A stretch of DNA of 64,000 nt from Cacajao melanocephalus. Taxonomy: Eukaryota > Chordata > Mammalia > Primates > Pitheciidae. The stretch covers positions 1 through 64,000 of the forward strand of contig CAUYLG010075715.1 of NCBI GenBank assembly GCA_963573385.1. Direction: 5' to 3'. This document shows, in pieces, positions 1 through 27,893 of the stretch. How positions within the stretch are numbered: the first letter of the stretch is position 1; the number at the start of each line of letters is the position of its first letter. Position numbers and translations under genes: made by a program. The notes below the pieces were generated by a model. That model had not been told where the DNA came from, did not search any database, and worked only from the letters and a program-made list of their open reading frames with translations.

Positions 1-59
1 CCTGCTGTCATCAGATGGCTGAAACTTTCTATTTGCCTGAATCGGGGTGCTGTTGGTTT

Positions 60-144
60 GTGTGTGCCGTTATCACACCACCGTACTCCAGCCTGGAAAA
101 CCTTGAGTTACTCTGTCTAAAAAAAAAAAAAAAAAAAAAAAAAA
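60..144 (+). mobile_element. Alu 3' end fragment
   Basis: CACCACCGTACTCCAGCCTGG is followed by a 25-A tail. The upstream part is missing or too diverged. Confidence 0.7.
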
Positions 145-219
145 GGAAAAAATGAACCAGGGCTACCCAGTATGTTTCTATTACTGCAAAACCCCAATCG
201 TGGTGGTACAGCATGGTAT

Positions 220-440
220 CCACTTACCAGGGGCTGTGTCCTGTAGAAAGCACTTTGTATTTTAACTCATTTGAACCTTGAAGCAACGCTATGAGGTAGG
301 TACTATTTAGTCTCCTCTTTTTACTGATAAGGAACCCGAAGCACCAAGCGATGAAGTCACTCGCCCACAGGCTCACAGCTGGTAGGTACTAGGGCAGGTA
401 GGTCAACACACGCTGCCTCCACCCAGCATGAGAGGCCACA
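220..440 (+). mobile_element. MIR SINE relic
   Basis: It follows the MIR consensus: ATGAGGTAGGTACTATT, ACTGATAAGGAACC, GTCACTCGCCCACAGGCTC and ACAGCTGGTAGG. Confidence 0.85.
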
Positions 441-697
441 CTCTGAGACACCAAGCTGGGCACGTGCCAACCACAATGCCCCAAATCCCTACCAACACGC
501 TCCTGGTTCTTAATTTTTGAACGACCCATGTGGAATCAGGTAATTCTCCCCCTTGAACCAGGCTGAGTTTACAAGGAAACTCAGAGACCTCTTCTAAGAC
601 CCCTTCTCATGAAACAAACATTGCTCAACCCATAAATCAAATTCTCTATGACAGGAGAATCCACCATTTAAAGGAAATACTTTTCCTTTTATTGGAG

Positions 698-747
698 TAG
701 GTTGATGCAAAAAAATTGCATTTTTTCCCATTAAAATGGCAAAAACA
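698..747 (+). mobile_element. MADE1 (mariner MITE), left half
   Basis: TAGGTTGATGCAAAA and CCATTAAAATGGCAAAAAC match the 80-bp Hsmar1-derived MADE1 consensus. The element is cut by an Alu and resumes at about 1038. Confidence 0.85.
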
Positions 748-1071
<324 letters not shown>

Positions 1072-1625
1072 TATCTTCCACAGGATAAATTTCATGAGCA
1101 TAGTAGTCTCTGCACAAAAGGTGAAGACCAGGCTCTCAGATGCTCTATGGGTCAGTGATGCTTGCCAACACCCTAAAACATCTCGGCAGGTGTGAACTCC
1201 AGCTGATCTTGCAAAATAAACTAGTCACGCCCCCTCCTGAGTATCTCTCAGGGTCTGATTTTCACTGAACCGGGCAATGTCCAACACAGTTGAACTTCAG
1301 CCAGACTCTGAATAGAGAAGGAAGCATGCGCTTTGGTGACAGGCGCTGGTCCAGGATTAAAGGAGAAGGCAGTGACTGGGCATGGATGACCCTGGTGGCC
1401 TCAGCACTAAAAGCTGAGAATTCGTCCCTCCATCCACAAGTGTCAGCCCCACACATCCTCTGGCATCCTTTGTGGCTTGGTGGTGGGGGGAGGGCATGTT
1501 ACATCTCCTACTTCCCAACCCCTTTCAAAGCCTGGCTGAATTACCATCTCTCCGCAAAACATTTGCTGGCCATATAGTGGCTGGACTTCCTTCCTCTGAA
1601 CACTGGTGGCTAAAAACCATCTGGG
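1072..1625. other. unique sequence, SLC12A9 last intron
   Basis: No repeat or exon is recognised. Short open frames occur on both strands but match no part of SLC12A9. Confidence 0.6.
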
Positions 1626-1924
<299 letters not shown>

Positions 1925-2042
1925 AATAACCATCTGATTTGATGAGGCAGCTGGAGATTCAAATAATGCTCCATTGTCCATCAAAATACACTCTTCAGTG
2001 CCTATGCCCCAGTTTTTGGGGTAGAAAAAAAAAAGGAGGAAA

Positions 2043-2400
<358 letters not shown>

Positions 2401-2580
2401 CTACAAGACCTTATCGCACACTGTCTGCGGCTATTATCTTTGAGCACTGTCTTATCTGCTCTCACGACTATAAGGTCCTTTTGCAGTTTGCAATCTGTGG
2501 CTGACTCTCTAGGGGAGGGGAGTGGAGATCTGAAGTAGCCACAGGGGAAGGCTGAGGGGATCCAGGGAGAAGCAGCTCAC

Positions 2581-11858
<9,278 letters not shown>

Positions 11859-12004
11859 GGCTGAGCACAGGCAGAGGAAACCACAAATGGGTTAGGTGAC
11901 CTGCAAAGGAGATTATGTTGCATGAAAAGCAGCGCCACAGAGCCCACCCACCCCCAAACACCACTAACCAAACACCCAGAAGCCTCCCCAAAAGAGAAAG
12001 CTGC

Positions 12005-12027
12005 TCACTACTAAAAATACAAAAATT
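12005..12027 (+). mobile_element. Alu fragment, left part of an interrupted copy
   Basis: ACTACTAAAAATACAAAAATT is the mid-Alu linker; the copy resumes at 12320. Confidence 0.65.
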
Positions 12028-12486
<459 letters not shown>

Positions 12487-13221
12487 GAGAACCTCAAGGA
12501 AACAGGAACGCACCCACACCCTGCTTACCGGCAACTCAAAAGACCCGGTGGGGCTGCAAATGGTACCAGCCACTCTTCCACAAAGAAGTGGTACCCAAAC
12601 CCGTCGGCAGGGGTTTCAGGGCCCCTCCCGACTGCTGGGGGCCACCCCTTCCCTTATGTTCCTCACAGTAGGGATGGCACCGGGTCTGGAAAGAGGCAAA
12701 GGTTCTCTGACGGCACAGGCTTCTCCAGCCTCTGCTTCCTTAACTAGCATTGCAAGAGGAAGCAAATCTCCCAAAAGGGAAGTAAGTTACAGGCAGGAGA
12801 GCCTTCCCCATCTCCTTCGGTGTCCCGAGCTGCCCCTACCAAGCCCCCCATGCAATCACCGCACCCAAAGGCAGCAAGAAACTTCCAACTCTTCCAAAGC
12901 CCCACCCTCCGTCAATCCTCTCCCTCAACCCATCTCAAACCCCCTCCTCCTCTCCTTAGCCTCCTCAGATTCCTCCCATCCAACTGAGCCTCCCCAGATT
13001 TCTCCCATCCCCACTCCAAACTCTACCAACCCAAACACACCGCATCGACTAGCAAAAGGGAAACACAGGCCGGCTTCCACCGAGCAACTCAAGGTCCCCG
13101 GCTCCTCCTCCCCCCACCCGGGCTCCTGCTCCTTTGCGCCTGCTGGGGTGCAAGGGGGCCAGGATCTCCCTCCCGGCCAGGTGCACCGGACAGCTCGGTA
13201 GGCTGCGGGGCACTCACTCAC
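12487..13221. other. unique sequence, SLC12A9 intron 1 near the promoter
   Basis: No repeat is recognised. C-rich CTCCCATCC-type runs occur at 12900-13030. It is probably promoter-proximal regulatory sequence. Confidence 0.55.
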
Positions 13222-13325
13222 CCACCCGCAGGACGCAGCGCTCGGGGGCGATCCCCGCGAGCCTGGGGGCTCCGCCTCGGGCGGAGAGCGGACGCGGGCC
13301 GGAAAACACAGCCGCGGCTACCGGG
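13222..13325 (-). other. SLC12A9: SLC12A9 non-coding first exon (5' UTR)
   Basis: Read on the - strand, this GC-rich stretch ends in a consensus donor (GTGAGTGAG) whose G is at 13221. It lies inside the CpG island and downstream of a CCAAT box. The upstream edge (transcription start) is a guess. The next acceptor would be at 11901, giving an intron of about 1.3 kb. Confidence 0.6.
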
Positions 13326-13700
13326 ATGCCAGGCCCGGAGCCTGTCCCCACCCCCACCAGCACGCGCGCGCCATTGGTCCCGGTCCCCGGCCCCGCCCCG
13401 TGGGCGAGCCCGGGGAAGCTCCGCCCCCTCTGCGTTCCCCCGCCTGCCAGGTTCCAGTCCCAGCTCCACGTGCGCCCAGGGTTGCACTGCAGCCCGGGTC
13501 TCCCTGAAGACTGGCGTCTCCGGCAGGGCGTGGGCCGCAGGTGTCGGAGCCTCCAGCATTTTGGTGCACACAATCGCCGCCGCGGGGGCCGGACCCCAGT
13601 CCGAACTCCTAGGTGCCGGGAGTTGCCACCCCGCTAAAGTGGACATGTGAGCACTGCCGAAGGCGGCCAGGAGGTGGGCGGGGCTGCCACACCTGGGCCA
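13222..13700 (-). promoter_or_regulatory. SLC12A9: SLC12A9 CpG-island promoter
   Basis: This is a CpG-dense, TATA-less stretch without repeats. On the - strand there is a CCAAT box at about 13377-13373 inside ACCAATGG. An Sp1-type CCCCGCCCC lies near 13388, and an ETS-like TTCCGG lies near 13300. The gene reads away from it to lower coordinates. A CRE-like TACGTCA sits at about 13702. The transcription start is inferred, not seen. Confidence 0.7.
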
Positions 13701-14039
13701 GGTACGTCACAGGGACTCCGGCCCCTTTCGTTCGGGATTTCTGGAGTCCTAGTCCTCCAACCTCTCAAAGCCCTAGAACCTCCCCGGGGTCCCAGCCTCG
13801 CCCCTCACCCCTGCGGGGATCCTTCCTTGCGCCCGATCCAGCTGCGCTCTTCGCTTGGGCCACCGGAGGGAGCCATTGGCCACCGATGTGGGTCCTGGGT
13901 CGCTTTGCTCCGCCTGATGCCCGCTTTCGTGCCTCCCTGCAGTGTTCTCACCTCCAGCAGAAATCCTAGAGCCTGTGAACCCTACTGAGAGCTGAGACTC
14001 CTTCTTCACTCGTTACAGATCCCATCAACAGCAGTACCG
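13701..14039. other. unique sequence beyond the SLC12A9 promoter
   Basis: No gene or repeat is recognised. It is still moderately CpG-rich. Confidence 0.5.
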
Positions 14040-14450
<411 letters not shown>

Positions 14451-14563
14451 TAAATATCCCTTCCAAATAGCACTGCATTAAATTAGCCACTCTCCAAGGT
14501 AGGTACCGCTATTATTTCGATTTTTCAGATTAGGAAATTGAAGCTTGGAGACTATACATTTCC

Positions 14564-14902
<339 letters not shown>

Positions 14903-15150
14903 TTAATTAAGCACTCCCTGGCCTACATTGACCTGTCCATCACTGAACTCTGCTTCCGTAAATCTCACCCTCCACCTTACCCTGTTACTCTGTGGTTTTG
15001 CCCTGGACCCTGTCTTCGTCAGTGACTGCAGGCGTCCTCTTCAGTTCACCTCTTCTACTGTGCTTGTTGAAGAAAAAACCTGATACTTGTTAAAACAGTA
15101 AGGCAGACTTTATTCAGGACTAGTCTGACTGGCACCAAGATGTTGACGAG

Positions 15151-15447
15151 AAACTGGGTGCGGAGGCTCCCACCTGTAATCTCAGCACTTTGGAAGGCTG
15201 AGGCAGGGGGATCACTTGAGCCCAAAAGCTCCAGACCAGCTGGGCAATATAGTGGGACCCCATCTCTACAAAATAAAATAAAATAATTAGCCAGGCGTGA
15301 TTGTGCCTGCCTCTTGTCCCAGCTACTCAGGAGGCTGAAGCTGGAAGGTCCCTTGACACCAGGAGGTTGAGTGAGCTATGATAGTGCCACTGCACTCCTG
15401 CCTCGGTGACAGAGTGAGACCCTATCTCAAATGAACAACAAAAAAGA
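15151..15447 (+). mobile_element. Alu, J-like
   Basis: Strongly diverged: AAACTGGGTGCGGAGGCTCC. Confidence 0.85.
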
Positions 15448-15449
15448 CT

Positions 15450-15745
15450 GTGGCAAGCTGTAGTGGCTTGCACCTGTAATCCCAGCACACTTTAGGAGGA
15501 TGAGGCAGAAGAGTCATTTGAGCCCAGGAGTTCGAGACCAGCCTGGGCAACACAGAATACACTGTCTCTGATATGTATATATAGTTTTTTTACTCAACTG
15601 AATGTGGCGATGCAGGCACGCCTGTAGTCCCAGCTACTCAGGAGGCTGAAGTAGGAGAATGGAGGCTGTGGTGAGCTATGATCCTATGGCTACACACCAG
15701 TCTGGGTGATAGAGCAAGACCTTATCTCAAAAAAAAAGAAAAAAA
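15450..15745 (+). mobile_element. Alu, J-like
   Basis: Diverged copy with an ATATGTATATATAG linker; the tail has expanded into GAAA/GGAG repeats. Confidence 0.8.
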
Positions 15746-15790
15746 GAAAGAAAAAGAAGGAAAGGAGGGAGGGAGGCAGGAAGGGAGGGA

Positions 15791-16070
<280 letters not shown>

Positions 16071-16078
<8 letters not shown>

Positions 16079-16172
16079 AGGAAGAAAGGAAGGAAAGAGA
16101 GGGAGGGAGAAAAGGAAGAATGGAAAGAAAGAGAGGGAGGGAGGGAGGGAAGAAAGGAAGGAAAAGAAAAAC
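16071..16172 (+). repeat. purine-only GGAA/GAGG tract
   Basis: About 100 bases, almost all A and G, extend the tail of the Alu before it. A similar shorter tract lies at 15730-15790. Confidence 0.9.
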
Positions 16173-17053
<881 letters not shown>

Positions 17054-17079
17054 AGGAGTACCCAGAGGAGACTGACTAA

Positions 17080-17556
<477 letters not shown>

Positions 17557-17612
17557 TAAACTCATTCAGCTTGTCCCAAGCGACTGAATGTGTCTGGAGA
17601 AAATATTCAACC

Positions 17613-18127
<515 letters not shown>

Positions 18128-18424
18128 GCTGCAGGTATTTGGGAGACAGAGATAGGCAGATCATGAGGCCAGGAGTTCGAGACCAGCCTGACAAACCTGG
18201 TGAAACCCCGTCTCTACTAAAAATACAAAAATTAGCTGGACGTGGTGGTGCATGCCTGTAATCCCAGCTACTCAGGAGGCTAAGGCAGGAGAATCACTTG
18301 AACCCAGGAGGTGGAGGTTGCAGTGAGCCGAGATGGCACCATTGTACTCCACTCTGTTCAAACAGAGCAAAACTGTCTCAAAAAAAAAAAAATGAAAAAG
18401 AAACTCTGTCTTAAAAAAAAAAGA
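18128..18424 (+). mobile_element. Alu, 5' truncated
   Basis: Begins at GTATTTGGGAGACAGAG inside the left arm; double A-rich tail. Confidence 0.88.
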
Positions 18425-18659
18425 AAACAGAAGTCATCCAGAGAGACCCTAACAGCCCCTCCCCGCCCGTCACCCATCACCTACCTACATACATCAGTGC
18501 CCTTTGCTCTGCCCTCCCTCCAGTTATTAGGAACAAATGAATCAAACACCCAGCTAAGGTCCACCTGCCACTTTTGCAGCAGCTCCCAACTTTTCTTTCC
18601 ACTGGATCCTTCCCATGGATATGCAAATATGCTTTATTTCTCTTGCTTTAAAGAAAAAA

Positions 18660-18888
18660 AAGGCCCATCGCAGTGGCTCGCACTTGTAATCCCAGCACTT
18701 CTGGAGTATGAGGCAGGAAGATCACTTGAGGTCAGGAGTTTGAGACCAGCCTGGCCAACATGGTGAAACCCCATCTCTACTAAAAATACAAAAAATTAGC
18801 CGGGCACTCCTGTAATCCCAGCTACTTGGGAGGCTGAGGCTGAGGCACTTCCACCTGGGTGACAGAGCAAGACTCTGTGAAAAAAAAA
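18660..18888 (+). mobile_element. Alu with right-arm deletion
   Basis: Jumps from GCTGAGGCTGAGGCACTTCC to ACCTGGGTGACAGAGC; about 70 bases are missing. Confidence 0.88.
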
Positions 18889-18890
18889 CT

Positions 18891-19180
18891 AGCCAGGCAT
18901 GGTGGCTCACACCTGTAATCACTCTGGGAGGCCAAGGTGAGCAGGTCACCTGAGGTCAGGAATTGCAGACCAGCTTGACCAATATGGTGAAACCCCATCT
19001 CTATTAAAAATACAAAAATTAGCCAGGCTTGGTGGCAAGTGCCTGTAGTCCCAGCTACTTGGGAGGCTGAGGCAGAAGAATCACTTGAACCCCAGGAGGT
19101 GAAGGTTGCAGTGAGCCGAGATTGTGCCACTGCACTCCAGCCTGGGTGACAGAGCAAGTCTCTGTGCCTCCCCAAAAAAA
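18891..19180 (+). mobile_element. Alu
   Basis: Lacks the CCCAGCACTT segment in its left arm; tail is CCCCAAAAAAA. Confidence 0.9.
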
Positions 19181-19284
19181 CCTCAAAACTAAAAACTAAC
19201 CATACAAAAAATCCCTCCTTATATTAGTTGCCTACCCTAACTCTCTTTATAATCCCTTCCTCTCACCTCTTTCTATTTCTTTTC

Positions 19285-19557
19285 TTTGTCACCCAGGCTG
19301 GAGTGCAGTTGTGCAATCTCAGCTCACTGCAACCTCCCTCCCCCTCACAGGTTCAAGCAATTATCCTGTCTCAGCCTCTCGAGTAGCTGGGATTACAGGC
19401 CCCCGCCACCATACCCAGCTAATTTTTGTATTTTTAAGTAGAAACGGGGTTTCACCATATTGGCCAGGCTGGCCTCGAACTCCTGACCTCAGGTAATCCC
19501 ACCCACCTCGGCCTCCCAAAGCGCTGGGATTACAGGCGTGAGCCACCACACCCGGCC
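19285..19557 (-). mobile_element. Alu
   Basis: Reverse; its head is shortened to CTTTGTCACCCAGG. It sits within the L2 relic. Confidence 0.93.
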
Positions 19558-19968
19558 CTTTCTTTCTTTTTCAATTTCCTGGCCCCCAAAGTTGATAACT
19601 CTCACTTTTTCTTAAACTCACTGCACTTTGGGCTTTTGCCCTTCTGCAAAATGGAAAGTACTCACCAAGTCACCCATGCCATCCCTTGGTCAATGCAATG
19701 GCCTCTGTTCCAGTCTTCATTTTACTAAACTACCAGCGTTATTGGACCGGCTGCCTTCCCCTTAGAACACTTTCCTCACTTGGCCTCTCAGATCCCAAAT
19801 TCCTCTCACTCCGTCGGCTCTGCTGGTTCTTCCTCATCTCCCGTGTTAACCTTGGAGCACCCGTGGGTGTTGTAGGAACAGCCAAGAGGCCATGGTGGAA
19901 TGGAAGCACTATTGAGGAGTGAAGCTCGGTCTTCAGACTCTTTTCAACACTTGTACCCACTTCCTTGG

Positions 19969-20270
<302 letters not shown>

Positions 20271-20338
20271 TCATTGAAAAAAAAAAACAACACTCATATC
20301 CACTCTCCCTTCATGACCTCATCCAGTCTCATAGTTCT

Positions 20339-20631
20339 ATTTTTTTCTGTTTTTATTTATTTATATTTGAGACTTGGTCTCACTCTGTCGCCTAGGAGTA
20401 CAGTGGCACCATCACAGCTCACAACAACCTCTATCTCCTAGGCTCAAGCAATCCTCCTGCCTCAGCCTCCTGAGTAGCTACAGGCACATACACCCACTAA
20501 TTTTTTATTTTTTGTAGAGACAGGTTCTCACTATGTTGCCCAGGCTGGTCTTGAAATCCTGGGCTCAAGTAATCCTCCCACCTCACCCTCCCAAAATGTT
20601 GGGATTACAGGCGTAAGCCACTGCACCCGGC
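20339..20631 (-). mobile_element. Alu, J-like
   Basis: Reverse; diverged, inserted in the L2 relic. Confidence 0.9.
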
Positions 20632-20740
20632 CCAATCTCAGATTTAATACCATCTATAATAGTGCCCCTGAGGGTATATCTCCAGCCCAGACCTCTACCC
20701 TGAACTTCAGACTGTATAGCCAACACTCTAATACCATCTT

Positions 20741-21036
<296 letters not shown>

Positions 21037-21540
21037 CTCTACTACCATCTCTGCTTGGACATCAAATGGGCAACTCAAACTTGGTATGTCCGAAACCAAA
21101 TACTCAAACTCCCGCCACCTGCTCGTCTTGTGGTCCTCTCCTCTCTCCCGCCACTCAGCCCGGAAACCTGGGGTTATACCGGAATACCCTTAAACCCAAC
21201 ATCCAAACCATAGACAATTCCTTTGGCCTCCACTCTCGAGTTATAATGTCTGCAACCGCATTTTACCACCCGAGTCCAAGCCACAGTCACCTCTTCTGCG
21301 TTTTCACAATAGCCTCCTAACTGGTTTTCCCACTTCTGCACTTGTTCCTAAAGTCTATCCTCAACTGAGCAGCTACAGGGATGCTGTTTAAGTAAATACC
21401 CATTCCTGATGGGTGCCACCTTTCATAACCCTCCAGTAGCGTGCCTTTCTCCTCCAAGTAAAAGGCAAAGGCCACATCTATACATATGATGGCCTGACTC
21501 ACTGACTACAGTCCTGCTGTATGCCTGATGCCTGGACGTA

Positions 21541-21834
<294 letters not shown>

Positions 21835-21863
21835 CCTTTATGTAAATGTTTACAATATCTCCT

Positions 21864-22166
21864 GGTTGGGCGCGGTGGCTCATGCCTGTAATCCCAGCAC
21901 TTTGGGAGGACAAGGCAGGCCGATCACTTGAGGTCAGGAGTTTAGGACAAGCCTAGCCAACTTGGTATTTCTACTAAAACTGCAAAAAAAAAAGTAGCTG
22001 GGGGTGGTGGTGCACACCTGTAATCTTAGGTACTAGGGAGGCTGAGGTCGGAGCATTGCTTAAGCCCCAGAAGGGGAGGTCACAGTAAGCTGAGATGAAG
22101 CCAATGTACTCCAGCCTTGGTGACTGAGCAAGACTCCATATCTAAATAAATAAATAAAAATAACAT
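21864..22166 (+). mobile_element. Alu
   Basis: Diverged; tail is TAAATAAATAAATAAAAA. Confidence 0.9.
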
Positions 22167-22385
22167 CTTATTTGCTCAGAAGTGTCCCAGAATGCTACAC
22201 ACGGTGGCCCACACCTGTAATGTGGCCTCTCCATCCCCACCGCTCTCTTCTCACCTCCTGCACATGCCCCACAAGGGCCTCTGGGCTGTTCCTCAGACAA
22301 CCCCAGAATCTCTTTTAAATCTTTAGGACTCAAATATTATCTTCTTAGTGAAATTTTTCTTGCCAATCCCATTTAAAATTGAGCC

Positions 22386-22876
<491 letters not shown>

Positions 22877-22956
22877 TTAACACCAATTAACTGATACATT
22901 GCTTATGTATCTTGTTCATTGACTGTCTGCTCCCAATAGAAAGTTAAGCTCAGGAC

Positions 22957-23110
22957 AGGCTAGGCAGCTCAGGCCTATCACATCCCAACACTTTGGGAGG
23001 CCGAGGGTGGAGGATCACTGGAGGTCAGGAGTTGGAGGCTGCAATGAGCTATGGTCACGCCCATTCACTCAGCCTAGGCAACAGGGCGACATCCTGTCCC
23101 AAAAAAGCAA
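22957..23110 (+). mobile_element. Alu, J-like with internal deletion
   Basis: Left-arm start is joined to GGAGGCTGCAATGAGC. Confidence 0.82.
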
Positions 23111-23219
23111 GAACGTTAAGCTCCAGTAAACAGGAGCTTCTGTTTTCTTCGCTGCTCTCCTGAGCCTGGACTAACCAAACATACACAGGGGCTGCAGGAA
23201 CCCTCCGGGATCCAACCCA

Positions 23220-23450
23220 CCGCCAGCCAGCAGTTGGAGGCCTGGGACTTGCTGTTCACGTGACTGCCGGCCGGGAAGGAATGATGGCGGCACCCGTGAT
23301 GGCTTCAGAGAGAGGGCAATCAACGAGAGGACGCCGGCTCGCCAGAGCGTCCACGCCGCCGCCTTTTCTGCGATTGCGTCCTGGGAAGGCGCGAATTCTG
23401 GGGGTACGCGCGGGTCCTCCTCGCCACCATTTTTTTGATGGAAAAAAAAA
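23220..23450. promoter_or_regulatory. orphan CpG-rich promoter-like segment
   Basis: It lies between two Alus, about 10 kb from either gene start. It is dense in CpG and holds an E-box in TTCACGTGACT (about 23255), close to the USF/TFE consensus. A YY1-like GATGGCGGC follows at about 23283, a motif typically just downstream of start sites. On the + strand, an open frame of nearly 60 codons starts at ATGATGGCGGC. No protein family is recognised, so I do not call a gene. It could be an alternative SLC12A9 start, a lncRNA promoter, or a decayed retrocopy 5' end. Confidence 0.4.
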
Positions 23451-23532
23451 TTCTTAAAGACGGTTTAGTCTGACCTGCCTCCCCACCTCTTGGCATCCCC
23501 AGGATCCGAGGCGTGCAAAGACGGGATTATGG

Positions 23533-23850
23533 GGCTAGGCGAGGTGGCTCATGCCTGTAATCCCAGCGCTTTGCGGGGCCAAGGCGAGAGGATCGTTGAG
23601 CCCAGGACTTCGAGACCAGCCTGGGCAACATAGCGAGTCCCGATCTCTATTTTTAAAATGGCGTATAGATAAAAAGCCACGTGTGGTGGCGCGCAACTGT
23701 AATCGTAGCTACTGCGGAGGTTGAGGCACGAGAATCGATCGCTTGAACCGGGAGGCGAGGTTGCAATGAGCCGAGATCGCACCATTGCACTCCAGTCTGG
23801 GTGGCGGAGCAAGACTCCGTCTCAAACGAAAACAAAAAGAGAAAGAAAAT
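23533..23850 (+). mobile_element. Alu
   Basis: Carries a TTTTTAAAATGGCGTATAG linker; CpG-rich. Confidence 0.9.
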
Positions 23851-25257
23851 GATGGGATTCCGTATCTGAGATTTTCTCCCGTGGTGTCCATGACCCTGTC
23901 AACCTATTAGGTGACCACAGAGTGTCCCCCCCCCAGCACACATGCCCCGTCCGCCCCTTCGGGACAAGCAGATCCAATGGCACTCTCAAGAGTTGGCCTT
24001 AAATGCTAATTTCCTGGAGATCCGCCCACCTCACCCCACCCCATTCCTGCGGTAAACTCCCCAGGATTAAGTCTGGTGAATCTGGACCCCCCCCCCCAAG
24101 GTCCCTGGGGCAGATGATCCCTTGGCCACCGCCCCTCCAATTTCCTGCAGACCCAGCAAACAAAAGGCTCTCGGGAAGAGAGGCGAGCCGAGCAGGGCGC
24201 CCTTCCTGCAAGAACAGCTGATGGGGCAAAACGGCCCAGGAGTGAGCCAAGGGGAGGGATGAATTTCCAGCGTTCCTGGAGGGCAGCAGTGCGAGGCCGG
24301 ACTCCTGGGTCCTGGGGAGGGAGGGTATCCAGGCAGCACCTGGATGTGGAAGGCCCTGGCCAGATAGGTTGCTGGGCTGTGCCGCATGGGGTGATGTCAG
24401 CCTTAGGGAATGGAGGGGGTGGTGGGTTCTCTGGGGTTCAGGTGAGTGCTCTGGTCCCCAGGCTGGAAGAGAGGGGGTTGGGAGAGGCCTGAGGCCCTGC
24501 GTCATCTCCTCTGGGGCCCAGCCTACCTTCCCCTGGCTCGACCTGCTACCCTCCGTGCTGGCCCCACCCGGCCTGGCTTCCTGCTCCTCCCCACACATCT
24601 TTATGTGCCAAGCTCCGCTAACCAGCCCAAGGGCTGCTGGTCCCCTCCCGACCCCGGTATCCTAACCTCGTGCCACAAATAGTCTTCTTACTTTCCCTCC
24701 TAGAGCCAGCCTCCCGCTTGCCCTTGCCCCCATTCTGGGCCAGGACACAATAGTCAGGGGAGGGCCACAGTGTAGTCTAGTGGGTGCGGGGATGCTGGCA
24801 TGGGGGACCTAGCTTCATATCCTGCCAGGCTGTCAGGGGAAGAGAGGAAACAAAAGACTTCCCCCTGCTGGGACAATGAGCCTCCCACTACCTCTCCCCA
24901 ACCCTCCCACTACCTCTCCCCAATCCTCCTGCTACCTCTCCCCAACCCTCCCACTCCCCACTACCTTTCCACTCCCCTCCCTGAACTGGCCTTCTTAGCT
25001 CTGGCCCCAGCCCCTTAGCCCCTCTCTCCTCCACCTCCATGCCCTCTGGCATCCCTGGCCTCTGCTGCAAGCTCTGCCCTTCTCCTCCTCTCATTCCTAT
25101 CAGCTCACTGATGCTCACTGCCGTTTCTAGCTACTTCTCTCAGCCTCCAGCTCTTCCAACAGCACTCAACAGCCCTTCCTCTATCCCCAGCACTAAGGCA
25201 GGGAGCAGGATGGGAAAGTCTGCATGAAATGTTAAAGGGTCAACCATACAATCACAC
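23851..25257. other. 1.4 kb repeat-poor intergenic segment
   Basis: It is unique and GC-rich with no recognisable gene. A C11 run lies at about 24089, and a small C/T minisatellite is annotated separately. It is one of the longest SINE-free stretches between the two genes. Confidence 0.55.
24880..24972 (+). repeat. C/T-rich minisatellite, about 22-bp unit, four copies
   Basis: CCTCCCACTACCTCTCCCCA recurs with small changes at about 24881, 24904, 24927 and 24949. Confidence 0.8.
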
Positions 25258-25289
25258 TCTTTTTTTTTTCTTTTTCTTTTTTTTTTTTA

Positions 25290-26312
<1,023 letters not shown>

Positions 26313-26332
26313 CAATCATACCCTTTTGTTTG

Positions 26333-26494
26333 TTTAATTTTTTTTTGAGACAGGGTCTTACTCTGTTGCCCAGGCTGGAGTGCAGTAGCAAAATCATGGC
26401 TCACTGCAGCCTCCACTTCCTGGGATCAAGTGATCCTCCCATCTCAGCCTCCTGTATAGTTGGCATTATAGGCGTGAGCCACTGCACCCAGCCT
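26333..26494 (-). mobile_element. Alu monomer (FLAM-like)
   Basis: Reverse; a single arm from GAGACAGGGTCTTACTC to ACTGCACCCAGCC. Confidence 0.85.
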
Positions 26495-26745
26495 ATTATT
26501 TTTATTTTTGAGACAGGGTCTTCCTCTGTCACCTAAGCTGGAGTGCAGTGGTGCAAACTCACTACAACTTCTGCCTCCTGGGCTCAGGTGATCCTCTCAC
26601 CTCAGCGCCCCCCACCGAATAGCTGGGACCACAGGTGCATGCCACCACGCCTGGCTAATTTTTGTACAGACAAAGATTCACCATGTTGCCCAGGCTGGTC
26701 TTGTATTCCCGGTCTCAAGTGATCCACCAGCCGCAGCCTCTCAAG
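26495..26745 (-). mobile_element. Alu, truncated
   Basis: Reverse; ends inside the left arm at CAGCCGCAGCCTCTCAAG. Confidence 0.88.
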
Positions 26746-26802
26746 TACCCTACCCTTGACATCTCCTAAATCCTCCCCTGGCTCCATCCCCCCAACAGTC
26801 TC

Positions 26803-26806
26803 CCTC

Positions 26807-26864
<58 letters not shown>

Positions 26865-26866
26865 AC
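26803..26866 (+). repeat. compound (CT)n(AC)13 microsatellite
   Basis: About 38 bases of CT repeat with two interruptions pass directly into 26 bases of AC repeat. Confidence 0.95.
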
Positions 26867-27495
<629 letters not shown>

Positions 27496-27747
27496 ACAAC
27501 TCTGCCTTTAAACTCCCTTCCTGCCCATCTCCTCTAGGACTCACTCAGGCAGCGTGACCTGCTGCAGAAAGCTCACCTGAAACCTACATCAGCTGTGCTT
27601 CCTGCGTGGTCTTGTAGGGTCCTCTGTGCACCACCACTTACCCTCTGCGCTGAGCCACCTGGATGCTGGTGAGGCCCGTGGCTGTTTCTGCCCCTGACCT
27701 GTCTAATCCTGGAAGGTAGAGAATGAGTTGGTGTCCTCCATTTCCAA

Positions 27748-27893
27748 TTTTTTTTATTTTATTTTTTGTTTTTAGAGATGAGGGTCTCACTATGTTGCCC
27801 AGGCTGGCCTGGAACTCCTGAGCTCAAGCAATCCTCCCACTTTGGCCTCCCAAAGTGCGAGGATTACAGGCATGAGCCACTATACCTTGTCTG
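27748..27893 (-). mobile_element. Alu monomer (FLAM-like)
   Basis: Reverse single arm, ATGAGGGTCTCACTATGTTG to CTATACCTTGTC. Confidence 0.85.

Noticed and set aside
12548..13201. A 217-codon + frame opposite SLC12A9 intron 1.
   Set aside because: Low-complexity Pro/Ser-rich translation of C-rich DNA; no start context, splicing or family resemblance.
23260..23457. A 65-codon + frame within the orphan CpG island as a protein gene.
   Set aside because: The composition follows the CpG bias, and no homology or conservation can be seen. Kept only as a promoter candidate.
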